Shown: positions 11,991 to 58,890, counted from the first letter of the stretch. The stretch is 64,000 nucleotides of DNA from Tridacna crocea (GCA_943736015.1 OX031065.1:23636427-23700426), one strand, 5' to 3'. A program made the numbers and translations. Notes: generated from the sequence alone by a model not told the origin.

Positions 11991-12069
11991 ATAATGCGTG
12001 TAATTCTATATTCTTTGCCACCAACTACTCCACATTCAGTCACAATACCCGGTTTTAAGACCAGCTCGG

Positions 12070-12240
12070 GCTCGTATTCACCAATCATTCTTAAGAAAAT
12101 TCTTAATCTTATTCTGCAAGACTTTCTACGTTTGAAAGTAACGCAACTTTTGATTGGCTAAACCGTTTGATGTGAAATGTTTTGCATTCAAATTTAGAAA
12201 ATTCTGGGGACTCATAACAGTCTAGAGAATAGTTGGTTCT
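12070..12240. mobile_element. Family F palindromic repeat (TTCACCAANCATTCTTNAG ends)
   Basis: CGTATTCACCAATCATTCTT, AACTTTTGATTGGCTAAACC and TTAGAAAATTCTGGGG mark the family; decayed. Confidence 0.6.
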
Positions 12241-12655
12241 TACAAACAAAGAAACAAATTAACAAATAATCAGCTGAAATACAAACCGCATCTGGCGGGA
12301 TTCGAACCCATGACAGGCAAATATCCTCGTTTATCTCTGCTTTGATATCTCCCAAAAGCAGCTATTAGGTATTGTATTTAACCCTTTACCCCATAAGGCA
12401 TTTCAATCTCTAATTGACCCTAAGTAACAGCAAGGATGAATCTGTTTCCTATACGTGTATATGACACCTTTTGATAGCATAGAAAAGATTGTGGCAAAAG
12501 GTGAAATTGCTCGTCCAAATTTCACCTTTTGCCACAATGTTTTCCAAAGACTCCTACAAGCAATGCGTAGAAATGAGTATCTATGGAGTAAAGGGTTAAA
12601 TCGGGAGAGATGAAGTCATGCATGAAAGAGTGGTCTTCCGTAATACACTCCTTCT
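12240..12655 (-). repeat. Duplicated SINE-like segment, copy 1, carrying a family B insertion
   Basis: GGCGGGATTCGAACCCATGA is a minus-strand tRNA B box. The segment matches 12780-13000, except that family B element 12378-12599 interrupts it at TTAA. Confidence 0.7.
12378..12599 (+). mobile_element. Family B MITE with empty-site evidence
   Basis: TTAACCCTTTACCCCATAAG to ATGGAGTAAAGGGTTAA; stem AAAGATTGTGGCAAAAGGTG pairs with CACCTTTTGCCACAATGTTT. The paralogous locus at 12943-12955 lacks it. Confidence 0.93.
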
Positions 12656-12779
12656 TATAGTCATCATTTATTGATGACTCAAAGCCTTAGCATGCAGAAA
12701 GTCCGTTTCTGGAAAACAAATGGGATTAATGGCTCGACAGCCAATCCCGGAAGAGCCCCCATCTAACGAGTAAAGTCCG

Positions 12780-13000
12780 TAACAAAGAAACAAAGGAACA
12801 AATGCATAGCTCAAGAACAAACCGCATATGACGGGATTCGAACCCATGAAACACAAAGATACTCGTGTTTCGAGGTTTAAAAGACCAATACCATTACCAC
12901 TGAGACAAAGAGACATCTCCTTAGCGCAGTTGTTCGGTATTCTATTCAAATCGGGACGAAGCCATGCATGAAGGAGTGGTCTCCTGTAACATGGTAAATA
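12780..13000 (-). repeat. Duplicated SINE-like segment, copy 2 (empty site)
   Basis: GACGGGATTCGAACCCATGA is the tRNA-like B box. Around 12943-12955 it reads TATTCAAATCGGGACGAAGC where copy 1 has the MITE. Confidence 0.7.
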
Positions 13001-13259
13001 CGGGCCATGACCTCAACTTCGCCGAGACCCAACACTTCAGCCCAATCAGATCGCTGTCTATTCTTGGTACCAATGGAATTCTTAAGAATATTCATAGTCT
13101 TATTATCAAGAAGTTTCTAAATTCGAACGTAAAAAATTTTTTTCCCTAATTTTTAAAAATAGCTGCAAAAAGTGAAAAAACGGATTGGGATGTATTTCAA
13201 TTTAAATCACACCATTTAAAACTACTGAAACTATTGTGAAGATAAGAGTTAAGAGTCTG

Positions 13260-13497
13260 TTAACCCTTTACCACACAATGACACCTTTTAACGCCCCTGA
13301 GGAAAAAACCTTTTGCAAATAATGTGGGAAAAGGAAAAAACTGCTGGTAACCAGCATTTTCTTCTTTTCGCACAAAGTTTTCTATCCTATCAAAGCAAAA
13401 TTGCACCATTTAAGCCACTTCGAAATTGAATTTGAGTCATCAACAACTGCTTTCAATTTGGGTAGGTCTAAAATTTTGCTGTGTGGTAACGGATTAA
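13260..13497 (+). mobile_element. Family A MITE
   Basis: TTAACCCTTTACCACACAAT to GTGGTAACGGATTAA. Confidence 0.88.
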
Positions 13498-13727
13498 TGT
13501 ACAGAATTAATTTCGGAACTAGGTTAAAATCTGCCATCTTTTGTTTACTTTTTGCCTGATTTTAAAATTCGTCTTTCTGTCAGCGACTAACACCTGGGCT
13601 GACCAAACAATAATAGGATGCCATCTTCATATTTTCCATAGTTTTGAAAGGTGTGATCTAAATTAATAGTACATGTTTTCACCTACATTTTTTTTGCCAC
13701 TATTAGGCCTTTAAGTAGACTGAAAAA

Positions 13728-13820
13728 TGTTCTTGAGAATGGTTGGTAAATAAATATGAACCCAGAACTTCAATTTGATTTTGAAAGGTTGGTGAGTACT
13801 TTACCTTTAATGACCAGAAT
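13728..13820 (-). pseudogene. Degenerate duplicate of the CBM14 exon 2 / donor region
   Basis: The segment matches 14088-14180, displaced by exactly 360 bp. On the minus strand ATTCTGGTCATTAAAG|GTAAAG parallels GTCTGGCCATCAAAG|GTAAGC, but the cysteine codon is lost. It looks like the relic of a local tandem duplication. Confidence 0.45.
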
Positions 13821-14164
13821 GTATAATTAAAACAACAATGATAAAACGTACCCATGGTTTAGAGAGAACTTCCCATCAATGACCAAAACTACCATTTTAT
13901 CCATATTTATGTCATCGTCTGGAAATATATCTACATGTATGTGAGCTAAACGATGATTTCATCTTTTTAGGACCTTTCTAAGTCTTATTCTGAAGAGTTT
14001 TCTAAATTTGAAAGTAACATAAATTCTGATTGGCTAAAACAAATGATTGACCCAATCAGAATTTGTGTTACTTTCTAAATCTTAAGAAGAGTGTTCTTGG
14101 ATATTGTCGGTGAATTCTGACCTAGACCTTCAACTTGCTTTAGAATTGTTGGTGATTAGCTTAC

Positions 14165-14328
14165 CTTTGATGGCCAGACACATGTTTGGTCGCACTGACT
14201 CCACACTGTACCAGGTCCGCAACTAAAATGATACGTCGAATGACTCACACATCTGTAATAATCTTGGCGACATGTTGGATCAGCGTAAAACCCATCACAT
14301 TTGCATTGGCAGAAGCAATTATCAAAGC
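14165..14328 (-). CDS. CBM14 gene exon 2 (chitin-binding domain)
   Basis: 164 bp, acceptor TTTACACAG, giving 54 residues with nine cysteines; the six from CKCDG onward fit a compact peritrophin-A spacing. Ends AAG|GTAAGC. Confidence 0.82.
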
Positions 14329-14776
14329 CTGTGTAAACAAGAATATATATTATATTTCATGTGTTTATGTTTAGAAATGTTCTGGCTAAAGAAATGTCGT
14401 AATTTAAGCTGGGGAGTTATTTCCCCGTCACAGTGAATATTTTCCTCTTGCCGAAAATCTGGAACTACTTTTTTTTGAAAATATCGGTTATCCGGTGAAT
14501 AAACTTGAGATCACTAGTTTTAAAAGTGGCGAAATATTTCCCCAAATTAACCACAAGGTGATGAAATACACTCTATTCAATCGTGTTAAAGCTTATACAT
14601 TTGGCATACTGGAAAGAATTTTGTTCGGTATTCGGATTCGGATGATTGGAGATATTTAGGTTGAAACAGAATACTTGTAGATCTAGATCTAATCTAAGAG
14701 TAAAATGATAGAAAGACTTACCATAAGCATTCGCAATGAGCAATGCAGCCAGGAAGAGGACCAGAAACTTATACAT
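14165..14776 (-). CDS. Secreted CBM14 (peritrophin-A) chitin-binding protein, 3' end missing
   Basis: Two exons join in phase 1: signal-peptide exon 14722-14776 and domain exon 14165-14328. The protein starts MYKFLVLFLAALLIANAYG, a textbook signal peptide, followed by FDNCFCQCKCDGFYADP. The domain carries CDGFYADPTC, YYRC, FSCGPGTVW, QCDQTC and VWPSK, the cysteine and aromatic pattern of CBM14 domains that bind chitin. In molluscs such proteins occur in mucus, shell matrix, cuticle-like linings and defence. After VWPSK a GTAAGC donor leaves phase 0, so at least one more exon with the stop is expected at lower coordinates; I could not identify it. The gene has its own TATA box and looks independent of NSUN2. 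Confidence 0.8.
14722..14776 (-). CDS. CBM14 gene exon 1 (signal peptide)
   Basis: The ATG at 14774-14776 opens an 18-residue hydrophobic signal peptide; the exon ends TATG|GTAAGT in phase 1. An upstream in-frame ATG at 14824 would put a charged 16-residue leader before the signal, so the internal start is preferred. Confidence 0.8.
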
Positions 14777-14850
14777 CTTGGTTGCTTTCGAGTATCTGGA
14801 ATCGTCGGTAACTGTCAGCAACAAACTGTGATAGCCAATCGCCGAGGTTG

Positions 14851-14860
14851 CTATTTATAG
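14851..14860 (-). promoter_or_regulatory. TATA box of the CBM14 gene
   Basis: On the minus strand this reads CTATAAATAG, 75 bp upstream of the chosen ATG. That spacing predicts a transcription start near 14828 and a leader of about 50 bp. Confidence 0.65.
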
Positions 14861-15111
14861 ATTTCAAAGTCCTCTGACTAAATTGCGATAACAACCATAT
14901 CTGTCAAAGTGAATGACGATTTTCCTGCGCTTGAAAGCAAATTTCGATGCAGCTGCATCATTATGTCTCCTTGAAAACATTTGAACACGTGCATAAATTG
15001 TCAAAGTAAGCAAATAATTCAACTCTTTCCCGCATTAACAAGTACAAGGGTTTCATTTCTAAATATTGTGGGTTCTCCCTGTGGTTCTGCGGTGGGAGCC
15101 AACAAAGTGAC

Positions 15112-15461
15112 ATTACCTCCCGCCAGATGGAATTCTACATATACTCATCTATCTAATTTGGGCATCCTGGGTACAGAACCGAACCACTTGTCAACGCGAC
15201 AACCCTTACTTTGAATTTCAAACTAAAATAAACTTTTACTCAGTAAAACGCTACCTGGTGCCATTCATTCAGTTATGATCGGCAGTTTATAGAAATCTGG
15301 AGCTAAAACATGCCTGAATTTTCCTTAAAGGAATTGATAAAAGCTATTTTCTCCATTGCTACTTTACAGCGCGTATTACCACATTCTCCCCGATATCAGG
15401 GAGAGTGATGCGTAATATAAGACAGCTCGAATCTTCGAAGAATATGACATGCGCAGACAAC
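15112..15461 (+). repeat. Left arm of a 350-bp inverted repeat enclosing the minisatellite
   Basis: Matches the reverse complement of 19131-19469. Landmarks include TCTTCGAAGAATATGACATG at the inner edge, an imperfect CTCCCC...GGGAG hairpin, and CAAACTAAAATAAAC. Identity looks roughly 80-85% by eye. Confidence 0.85.
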
Positions 15462-15585
15462 GTGGACCTCGCAGTCTGACCTGAATCGATCATTCGGAAC
15501 AACTCGGTCAATTCTACGAATCAAGCTGGATCGAAAGATTGGCCAAGGTGTTCCGAATGCTGAATCGATAACTTTCGCAGATACA

Positions 15586-15812
15586 TTAACCCATTACCAC
15601 ACAACCCCTACTTTTGACGATCCTGAGAAGAAGCTTTTAGAAAACAGTGTGGGAAAAGGAGAAAATGCTGGTAACCAGCATTTTCTCCTGTTCCAACAAT
15701 GTTTTCTACCATTCAAAAAACAAATTTCAATTTTTGATTCACATCTATATTGTCGTCTATTAATGCTTTCAATTTGGACAAACCTAAAAATCATCGTTTG
15801 GTAATGAGTTAA
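15586..15812 (+). mobile_element. Family A MITE inside the satellite-bounding unit
   Basis: TTAACCCATTACCACACAAC to TTTGGTAATGAGTTAA. Confidence 0.92.
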
Positions 15813-16269
15813 GCTCCATCTTCACAGGGCATGGTTCATTTGAACTGGTAGAAAGTAACAAAGTAAAGGAGATAACGCTGGTTATCAGATCTAAAGATCA
15901 GACTGCAATTCTTTTGCAGTTTGATATGTATCTACGTCGAACGAAAATGATTTTAGATCCGAGGTGGTAGTATAATTTTAACAGTTTAGCTTTCTTTTAT
16001 CAATTTAGTTGCTTTTCAACACGGTGTAATTGTTAAGAATAATCAGAATGCTAAAAAAAAAAGAAGAAATGTTTAGATCTTTAGATCTTCACTCTGTACA
16101 GTCGGGTGTTTCAGCTTCATATTGAACTGTCTTCTATTGAACATACCGTCGGATCTTGGGTCTACACGTTGTATAGTCAGACCTTTGATCCATATGAGAG
16201 TCGGATCTATACATTTTACAGTTGGATCTACAGTATATATAATTGGATCTTGGTCCTACACTAGATGTA

Positions 16270-17815
16270 TGTAGGTCTACGGCAGGATTTTGGACGTACA
16301 AAATGGACAGTATGAGTCCTATCGATGGATTTTGGACGTACGAAATAGACATATTGAGTCCTACCGTAGGATTTTAGACGTAAAAAACGGACAGTATGAG
16401 TCCTACCGCGGGATTTTGGACATACAAAATGGACAGTATGAGGCCTACGGTAGGATTTTAAACAGTATGAGTCATGCACTAACTGAAATGTATGGACGTA
16501 CGAAATGGAAAGAATGAGGCCTACAGTAGGATTTTGTACGTACTAAATGGACAGTGCGAGGCCTACCGTTGGATTCTGGACGTACAAAATAGACAGTATG
16601 AGGCCTACAGTAGGATTTTGAACGTACAAACAGAGAGAATGGGGCCTACAGTTGGAGTTTGGTCGTACAAAATGGACAGTTTGAGTCCTACCATAAGATT
16701 TTTAAAGTACACAATGTACAATGTGAGGCGTACAGTAGGATTTTTGACGTACAAAATAGACAGTATGAGGCCGACAGTAGGATTTGGGACGTACAATATG
16801 GACAGCATGAGGTCTACAGTAGGATTTTGGAAGTACAAAATGGACAGCTTGAGTCCTACAGTAGGATTTTGAACGTACAAAATGCACAATGTGAGGCCTA
16901 CCGTAGGATCTTGGACGTACAAAATGGACAGTATTAGGCCTACAGTAGGATTTTGTACGTGCAAACTGGACAATGTGAGGCCTACAGTAGGATTTTGGAC
17001 GTACAAAATGGACAGTATGAGTCCTACAGTAAGATTTTGGACGTACAAAATGAATAGCATGAGGCTAACAGTAGGAGTTTGGACGTACAAAATGGACAGT
17101 ATGAGTCCTACAGTAAGATTTTGGACGTACAAAATGAATAGCATGAGGCTAACAGTAGGAGTTTGGACGTACAAAATGGACAGTGTGAGGCCTACAGTAG
17201 GATTTTGGACGTACAAAATGGACAGTATGAGTCCTACAGTAAGATTTTGGACGTACAAAATGAATAGCATGAGGCTAACAGTAGGAGTTTGGACGTACAA
17301 AATGGACAGTGTGAGGCCTACAATAGGATTTTGGACGTACAAAATGGACAGTATGAGTCCTACAGTAAGATTTTGGACGTACAAAATGAATAGCATGAGG
17401 CTAACAGTAGGAGTTTGGACGTACAAAATGGACAGTGTGAGGCCTACAGTAGGATTTTGGACGTACAAAATGGATAGCATGAGGCTAACAGTAGGCGTTT
17501 GGACGTATAAAATGGATAGTATGAGGTCTACAGTAGGATTTTGGACTTACAAATGGACAGCTTGAGTCCTACAGTAGGATTTTGAACGTACAAAATGTAC
17601 AATGTGAGGCCTACAGTAGGATCTTGGATGTACAAAATGGACAGTTTGAGTTCTACGGCAGGATTTTGAACGTACAAAATGTACAATGTGAGGCCTACGG
17701 AAGGATTTTGGACGTACAAAATGGACAGTTTGAGTCGCGCACTAACCAAAGGGTGTTTAATGCAATGCTGCAGTCAATCGCATAATGTAGCACAGTAGGA
17801 CGTACAAAATGTAGA
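16270..17815. repeat. 42-bp minisatellite, about 35 units
   Basis: Unit consensus is about GTACAAAATGGACAGTATGA followed by GGCCTACAGTAGGATTTT and GGAC. Between about 16990 and 17470 the units are organised in a 126-bp higher-order repeat of three variants, indicating recent amplification. Degenerate units reach left to about 16090. Because 42 is a multiple of 3, open frames of 227 (+) and 291 (-) codons arise; I do not regard them as genes. Confidence 0.95.
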
Positions 17816-17819
17816 CGGT

Positions 17820-18260
17820 CTGGTCGGAAGCCGATTCGTAAAAGCCATTCCATTCGTTATCAAAATCATTCAGCTTCCGAAGTCAACAAGTATCAACCTG
17901 GCCTCAATTTACAATTTCCTATTTTGTCAACAAGAATCAAGCTGTCCTCAATTTACACTTTCCTATATTGCTAATAATGTCACATGGCTAGATGCTTCAC
18001 CAATTGATTCGGTTATCTATATGCTTATGGAAACTTAATTTGACTTTTGTATACGACGTAGGAAAAAGGAGTGAAAACTTGTATCCACTTTTTTTTTTAC
18101 CTTTAAGTTTTCATACAATGTTTTATTTTCCTTTTGAAGGGACAAGTCCCATACTTAAAACAGTCTGCAAATGCTTCTAATTCAGACATACCTAAAATTT
18201 TAATGTTAGATAAGTGGTTATGGATAACTTTCGATTATGTGCATGGAATGTCCTTTGAGT
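17820..18260. other. Non-coding spacer between minisatellite and MITEs
   Basis: Includes a 55-bp near-repeat (CAATTTACAATTTCCTATTT and CAATTTACACTTTCCTATAT); otherwise featureless. Confidence 0.4.
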
Positions 18261-18264
18261 TAAC

Positions 18265-18493
18265 TTAACCCTTTACCAAACAGTCTCTGGTTTTTACGAC
18301 CCTGAGATAATTGCCATTGAAAACATTGTGGGAAAAGGAGAAAATGCTGGTAACCAGCATTTTCTCCTTTTCCCACAATGTTTTTCTACCCCGCTGGAAA
18401 CAAATTTGCACTTTTGAGTCACGTTATTTTTGTCGTCGGCAAATGCTTTCAAATTGGACCAGTCTAAAATTTTGTCGTCTGGTTAAGAGTTAA
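18265..18493 (+). mobile_element. Family A MITE
   Basis: TTAACCCTTTACCAAACAGT to GTCTGGTTAAGAGTTAA; perfect stem at 18317-18382. Confidence 0.93.
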
Positions 18494-18499
18494 ACCTTT

Positions 18500-18600
18500 T
18501 GCTGCTGAGTGGAATTCGAGGCGCTCATGCAGACAGTATAGATCAAGATCAGACGGCACAAAACGTGCAGTCTGATCTTTGATCTACTTTTCCGATATGG
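18500..18600 (+). mobile_element. Family D hairpin element
   Basis: CTTTTGCTGCTGAG start, then TAGATCAAGATCAGACGGCA pairing with GTGCAGTCTGATCTTTGATC. Its left end lies near the TTAA shared with the preceding family A copy. Confidence 0.7.
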
Positions 18601-18652
18601 TATTTTCTCCCTGGTAAAATCAGCTTTAAAACAGCAGTTTTTCTCTAACCCT

Positions 18653-18750
18653 TAGGCTGCTAACCGCGACAGACCTTTTGAGGACAGTGTAGATCAAGAT
18701 CAGACTGCACAGAACGTGCAGTCTGATCTTGGATCTACACTGTCAGATGA
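18653..18750 (+). mobile_element. Family D hairpin element, best hairpin
   Basis: AACCCTTAGGCTGCTAACCG, then GACAGTGTAGATCAAGATCA with CAGACTGCACAGAACGTGCA and the complementary arm through CTACACTGTC. Confidence 0.75.
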
Positions 18751-18824
18751 GAAGATATCATTTTCTGAAGCATAATTCTGAAAAAGCAATATTTGGGTTT
18801 TTACTATCGAATTGTAAATTTCGT

Positions 18825-19055
18825 TTTAGTTATTTAGGATCACGATTTTTAACGGCCCTGAAAAAGAAAGCTCTTAAAAATATTGTGGAAAAAAAGGAGA
18901 AAATGCTTGTTACCAGCATTTTCTCCTGTTTTCACATTGTTTTCTATCCTCCCCAAAGTAAATTTCAAAGAGCGAGTCACGTTTATATTGTCGTTTGCAA
19001 GTGTCTTCAATTTCGATGATAAGTCTAAAATTTTGTCGTTTGGTAAAGAGTTTTA
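18825..19055 (+). mobile_element. Family A MITE, older copy
   Basis: TTTAGGATCACGATTTTTAA to TTTGGTAAAGAGTTTTAA; stem with mismatches. Confidence 0.75.
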
Positions 19056-19130
19056 AAGAGCTTAATATGATGTAAACAAGGTCATCAATATTTTAATTAG
19101 GTACCCGCTTCTTCATTCCCAAATTAAAAT

Positions 19131-19469
19131 GTTGTCTGCGCATGTCATATTCTTCGAAGATTTGATTTGTCTTATATAAGGCATCACTCCCCCCAGTTTT
19201 TGGGGGAGTGTAATAATACGCACTATAAAGTAGCAATGGAGAAAATGGCTTTTATCAATACTCTTGAGGAAAAATCAGGCCTGTTTTAGCTCCATATTTC
19301 TCTAAATTGCTGATCATAGCTGAATGAATCGCACCAGGTAGCGTTTTATTGTTACTGAGTAAACGTTTATTTTAGTTTGAAATTCAAAGTAGCAGTTGTC
19401 GTGTAGAAAAGTAGTCCGCTTTTGTACCCAGGATGCACAAATAGAATGCCATCTAGCGGGAGATAATGA
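19131..19469 (-). repeat. Right arm of the inverted repeat enclosing the minisatellite
   Basis: Reverse-complement partner of 15112-15461. Its hairpin is cleaner (CACTCCCCCCAG/CTGGGGGAGTG type). Together the arms bound a 4.36-kb unit that also holds two family A elements and two family D hairpins. Confidence 0.85.
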
Positions 19470-19692
19470 AAGTTTAAAGAACTTGTAAATTAAAGGAACA
19501 ATAAGAGCTAAAAGTAAATAATGATACTGTTAGAATGCATTTAGATTTAAAACATAACTTTTAAAGGTTTAGAAATAATGGGGGTTGGGGGTTAATAATC
19601 TGATTTTCCACGGTCGATCCATGTCAGTGGCACATAAATTATTCTGAAAACTGGGCTTAAAGTTACCAGGTCGCTCCAAATTTCGTTTACAT

Positions 19693-19971
19693 TTAACTCT
19701 TTACCAAACGACAACATTTTAGACTTGTCCAAATGAAAGCATTTGCAGACTACAAAATAAAATTTGACTTAAGAGTTGAAACTTGACTTCGAAAGAGTAG
19801 AAAACAATGTGGAAAAGGAGAAATGCTGGTTAACAGCATTTTCTCCTTTTCGACAATGTTTTCTACCCCATCAAAGAAAACTCATTTTATATGAGCCTCA
19901 TTGAAATTGTCATCTGCAAAATGCTTTCCATTCGGACAGGTCTAAAACTTTGTCGTGCGGTAATGGATTAA
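19693..19971. mobile_element. Family A MITE with two right arms (fully symmetric)
   Basis: Both flanks carry the right-arm sequence (left ACAACATTTTAGACTTGTCC, right GGACAGGTCTAAAACTTTGT), so the whole 279 bp is a near-palindrome. The tip is CTGGTTAACAG. Confidence 0.88.
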
Positions 19972-20094
19972 AATTTGGTCGTGTGATATAGACTATTTAA
20001 CCATTCACCATAAGTGAAATGAATTTTTTAGCGGATCGAAAAAAGACCTAAATTTTGTTATTTCAAAAGTATTTTCGAGGGAACGATATGTCCT

Positions 20095-20206
20095 ATTGGA
20101 CGGTGTACATCGAGGATCAGACTGCACTCTCCGTCACGCAGTCTGATCTTGATTTTCACTATCGGAAAACGGGCGGTCGGCCGTGCTTAGTAGCCTAAGG
20201 CTTAAC
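20095..20206 (-). mobile_element. Family D hairpin element
   Basis: GAGGATCAGACTGCACTCTC pairs with GTCACGCAGTCTGATCTTGA; the right end GCTTAGTAGCCTAAGGCTTAA is the family D terminus at a TTAA. Confidence 0.7.
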
Positions 20207-20317
20207 TACTTTGTCATGAGCATTCTATAATTTCAGATTTACCTACCAAATTTGAAAACGCACAGTAATCTTGAGAGTATTTAGAAACTGGGCGAAATAA
20301 TCGGACTTTATTTCATG

Positions 20318-20931
20318 CTTTCCGGTAGGATATCGAGAAATAGCAGGCACGTAGGAAGCAATTCAAGATTGGGGGGGACTAACTCATATTTTTAGGAAAA
20401 TTTTGCGTTGACTGAAACTCTCCGTGACAAAGGGTAATTTCAATGACCATGACTGTCAAAATTATCGGGGGGGGGGGGGCTTAGCCCCCCCCCCCTTCCT
20501 GTTCCTACGGGCCTGAATAGTGCTAGCAGTGAAAATATTTTTCGATCTTACACTGGTACCACCGGTGAAAATACAGATTTTCATGTTCTTGTTGCCTAGG
20601 TAAATTGAAGTGCCTAACAACCAGATGGGAAATATGACGTCATATACCTTACATTTCTCGTGCTAGGCGTAATATTGTTTTCGCGTTGCTATGCGGGAGG
20701 GGTACGCCACGGGGAATAACGAACTGTACTGGATTTTGATAAAGTTCCTCCCAGAAAGGGTTGAAAGCATGAAATAAATACAGTATTTTTTTTTTCGGTG
20801 AAAGATTGAAATTTATTTCATCGAGTGAACACCATCGGTAATATTTTCACACGTGGCTGCGTGTCACTCATGAAAATATTACTGATGGTGTTCACTCGAT
20901 GAAATAAGTTTCGATATTTCACCGAAAAAAT
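20318..20931 (+). repeat. Left member of an inverted repeat pair around NSUN2 exon 1
   Basis: Starts TTATTTCATGCTTTCCGGTA and matches the reverse complement of 22678-23069, including a ATGCGGGAGGGGTACGCCAC block. It carries a 172-bp MITE absent from the partner, and an internal palindrome at 20804-20928 around GGTGTTCACTCGATGAAATA. Confidence 0.85.
20344..20515. mobile_element. 172-bp MITE with CAGGCNCGTAGGAA ends and a G/C-run hairpin
   Basis: Terminal repeats CAGGCACGTAGGAA and TTCCTACGGGCCTG flank an interior with a run of about 12 G, CTTAG, then about 12 C near 20467-20496. The partner repeat at 22678-23069 shows the empty site, with AATAG repeated next to the insertion. Confidence 0.75.
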
Positions 20932-21420
20932 CAAATATCCTCTATTTACATACAGAATATTACAACAAAAGGACTTTAACCATTTACTACAAAGTTCAAT
21001 GTTAACGGCCGTGTGGAAAGGGCCGCATGAAAGGGAACTTAATTGTAAGAAAATGAGGAATGCTGACATGAGACAACTTCTTATAAATACCATTTGAACG
21101 TTAGTGGAATGACATACTTTTGGAAACAATGGTCAGTTGTCGTCACCGTCAACTGTTACCTTTAATTTTCTTTCTCCTTTTCTTACCACACTTTCAAATA
21201 ATCTTAAATCTTTTCACACGAAATGAACTCTAAGCCTTTTCCAAAACTACAAAGTTGAAACTCCGTCCCACTCACAATTAAAGTATCTGCCAATACCAAT
21301 TATCAATCGGTACGTCTTGTGTTTTTTTCTCGCTGAAATGAACGAATGGACAGTCCTAAACTTTGAAAATGGAAAAGTTGTTTCAAGGTGACAAGCTGTT
21401 TCAGGGGAGATAACCAATCG

Positions 21421-21546
21421 TGAAATGCACTCATTCGGCCCTCGTTTTTTGCAGTACCAAACGAAACCACATGCCATTTCCGGTCAGAATAGACAGATAG
21501 AAAGCGAAATTCTTAGTGTATCCGTTCAGACAAAAATCATACAAGA
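21421..21546 (+). promoter_or_regulatory. NSUN2 5' leader / proximal promoter
   Basis: This stretch before the start codon has no TATA box. ATGCCATTTCCGGTC at about 21471-21485 combines a YY1-like GCCAT with an ETS-like core (reverse complement ACCGGAAAT), common in TATA-less housekeeping promoters. The transcription start is not determined. Confidence 0.4.
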
Positions 21547-58246
<36,700 letters not shown>

Positions 58247-58272
58247 ATAGAAGATAGTTTGGGATGGGATCG

Positions 58273-58278
58273 AATAAA
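58273..58278 (+). terminator. Possible NSUN2 polyadenylation signal AATAAA
   Basis: A canonical AATAAA lies 27 bp after the NSUN2 stop codon. It implies a very short 3' UTR unless a later signal is used. Confidence 0.5.
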
Positions 58279-58448
58279 ATAGAATGAATCAAGATTTTAA
58301 GTATTCATGGAATTTAAATTGTGTTGGAGTAAATATCATCATATGTTTTAAAGTTCTTGAATTTTAAAGACATTATCTTGGAGCAATTCATCCAATGGTG
58401 ATTTGTCTTGGATAATACATTACTCTCTGTGGACTACGTTTTTATTCT

Positions 58449-58677
58449 TTAGCCCTTTACTCCATACATACTCATTTCTACGCACTGCTCGTAGGGGCCT
58501 TTGGAAAACATTGTGACAAAAGGTGAAATTGCTCGTGATGAGCAATTTCACCTTTTGCCACAATGTTTTCTACACGATCGAAAGGTGTCATATACACACA
58601 AGAAACAGCTTCATCCTTGCTGTTATTTAGGGTCAATTAGAGGTACCATAGAAATGCCTTATGGGGTAAAGGGTTAA
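58449..58677 (-). mobile_element. Family B MITE downstream of NSUN2
   Basis: TTAGCCCTTTACTCCATACA to CCTTATGGGGTAAAGGGTTAA; tip GCTCGTGATGAGC. Confidence 0.93.
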
Positions 58678-58890
58678 CTCTTCACCATGAGGCAAAATTT
58701 TAGATTAGCCCAAATTTAATGCATTTGTAGACAATAAAATGAATGAGACTGTAAAGTTGAGTATTGTCTTGGGAAGGGATAGAAAACTGTGTGGGATAAG
58801 GAGAAAATGCTGATTATCAGCATTTTTTCCTTTTCTCACAATGTTTTCAAGATCTTTCTTTAAAACTTGGGATTGTGTGTTAAAGAGTTG
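58674..58890 (-). mobile_element. Family A MITE sharing TTAA with a family B copy
   Basis: TTAACTCTTCACCATGAGGC to GTGTGTTAAAGAGTTG. Confidence 0.85.

Noticed and set aside
16605..17565. Overlapping long open frames (227 codons + and 291 codons -)
   Set aside because: They lie wholly in the 42-bp minisatellite and are open on both strands because the period is a multiple of three; no start context or domain.
16270..17815. CRISPR-like regular repeats
   Set aside because: Units are head-to-tail with no unique spacers, in an intron-bearing eukaryotic context; it is a minisatellite.
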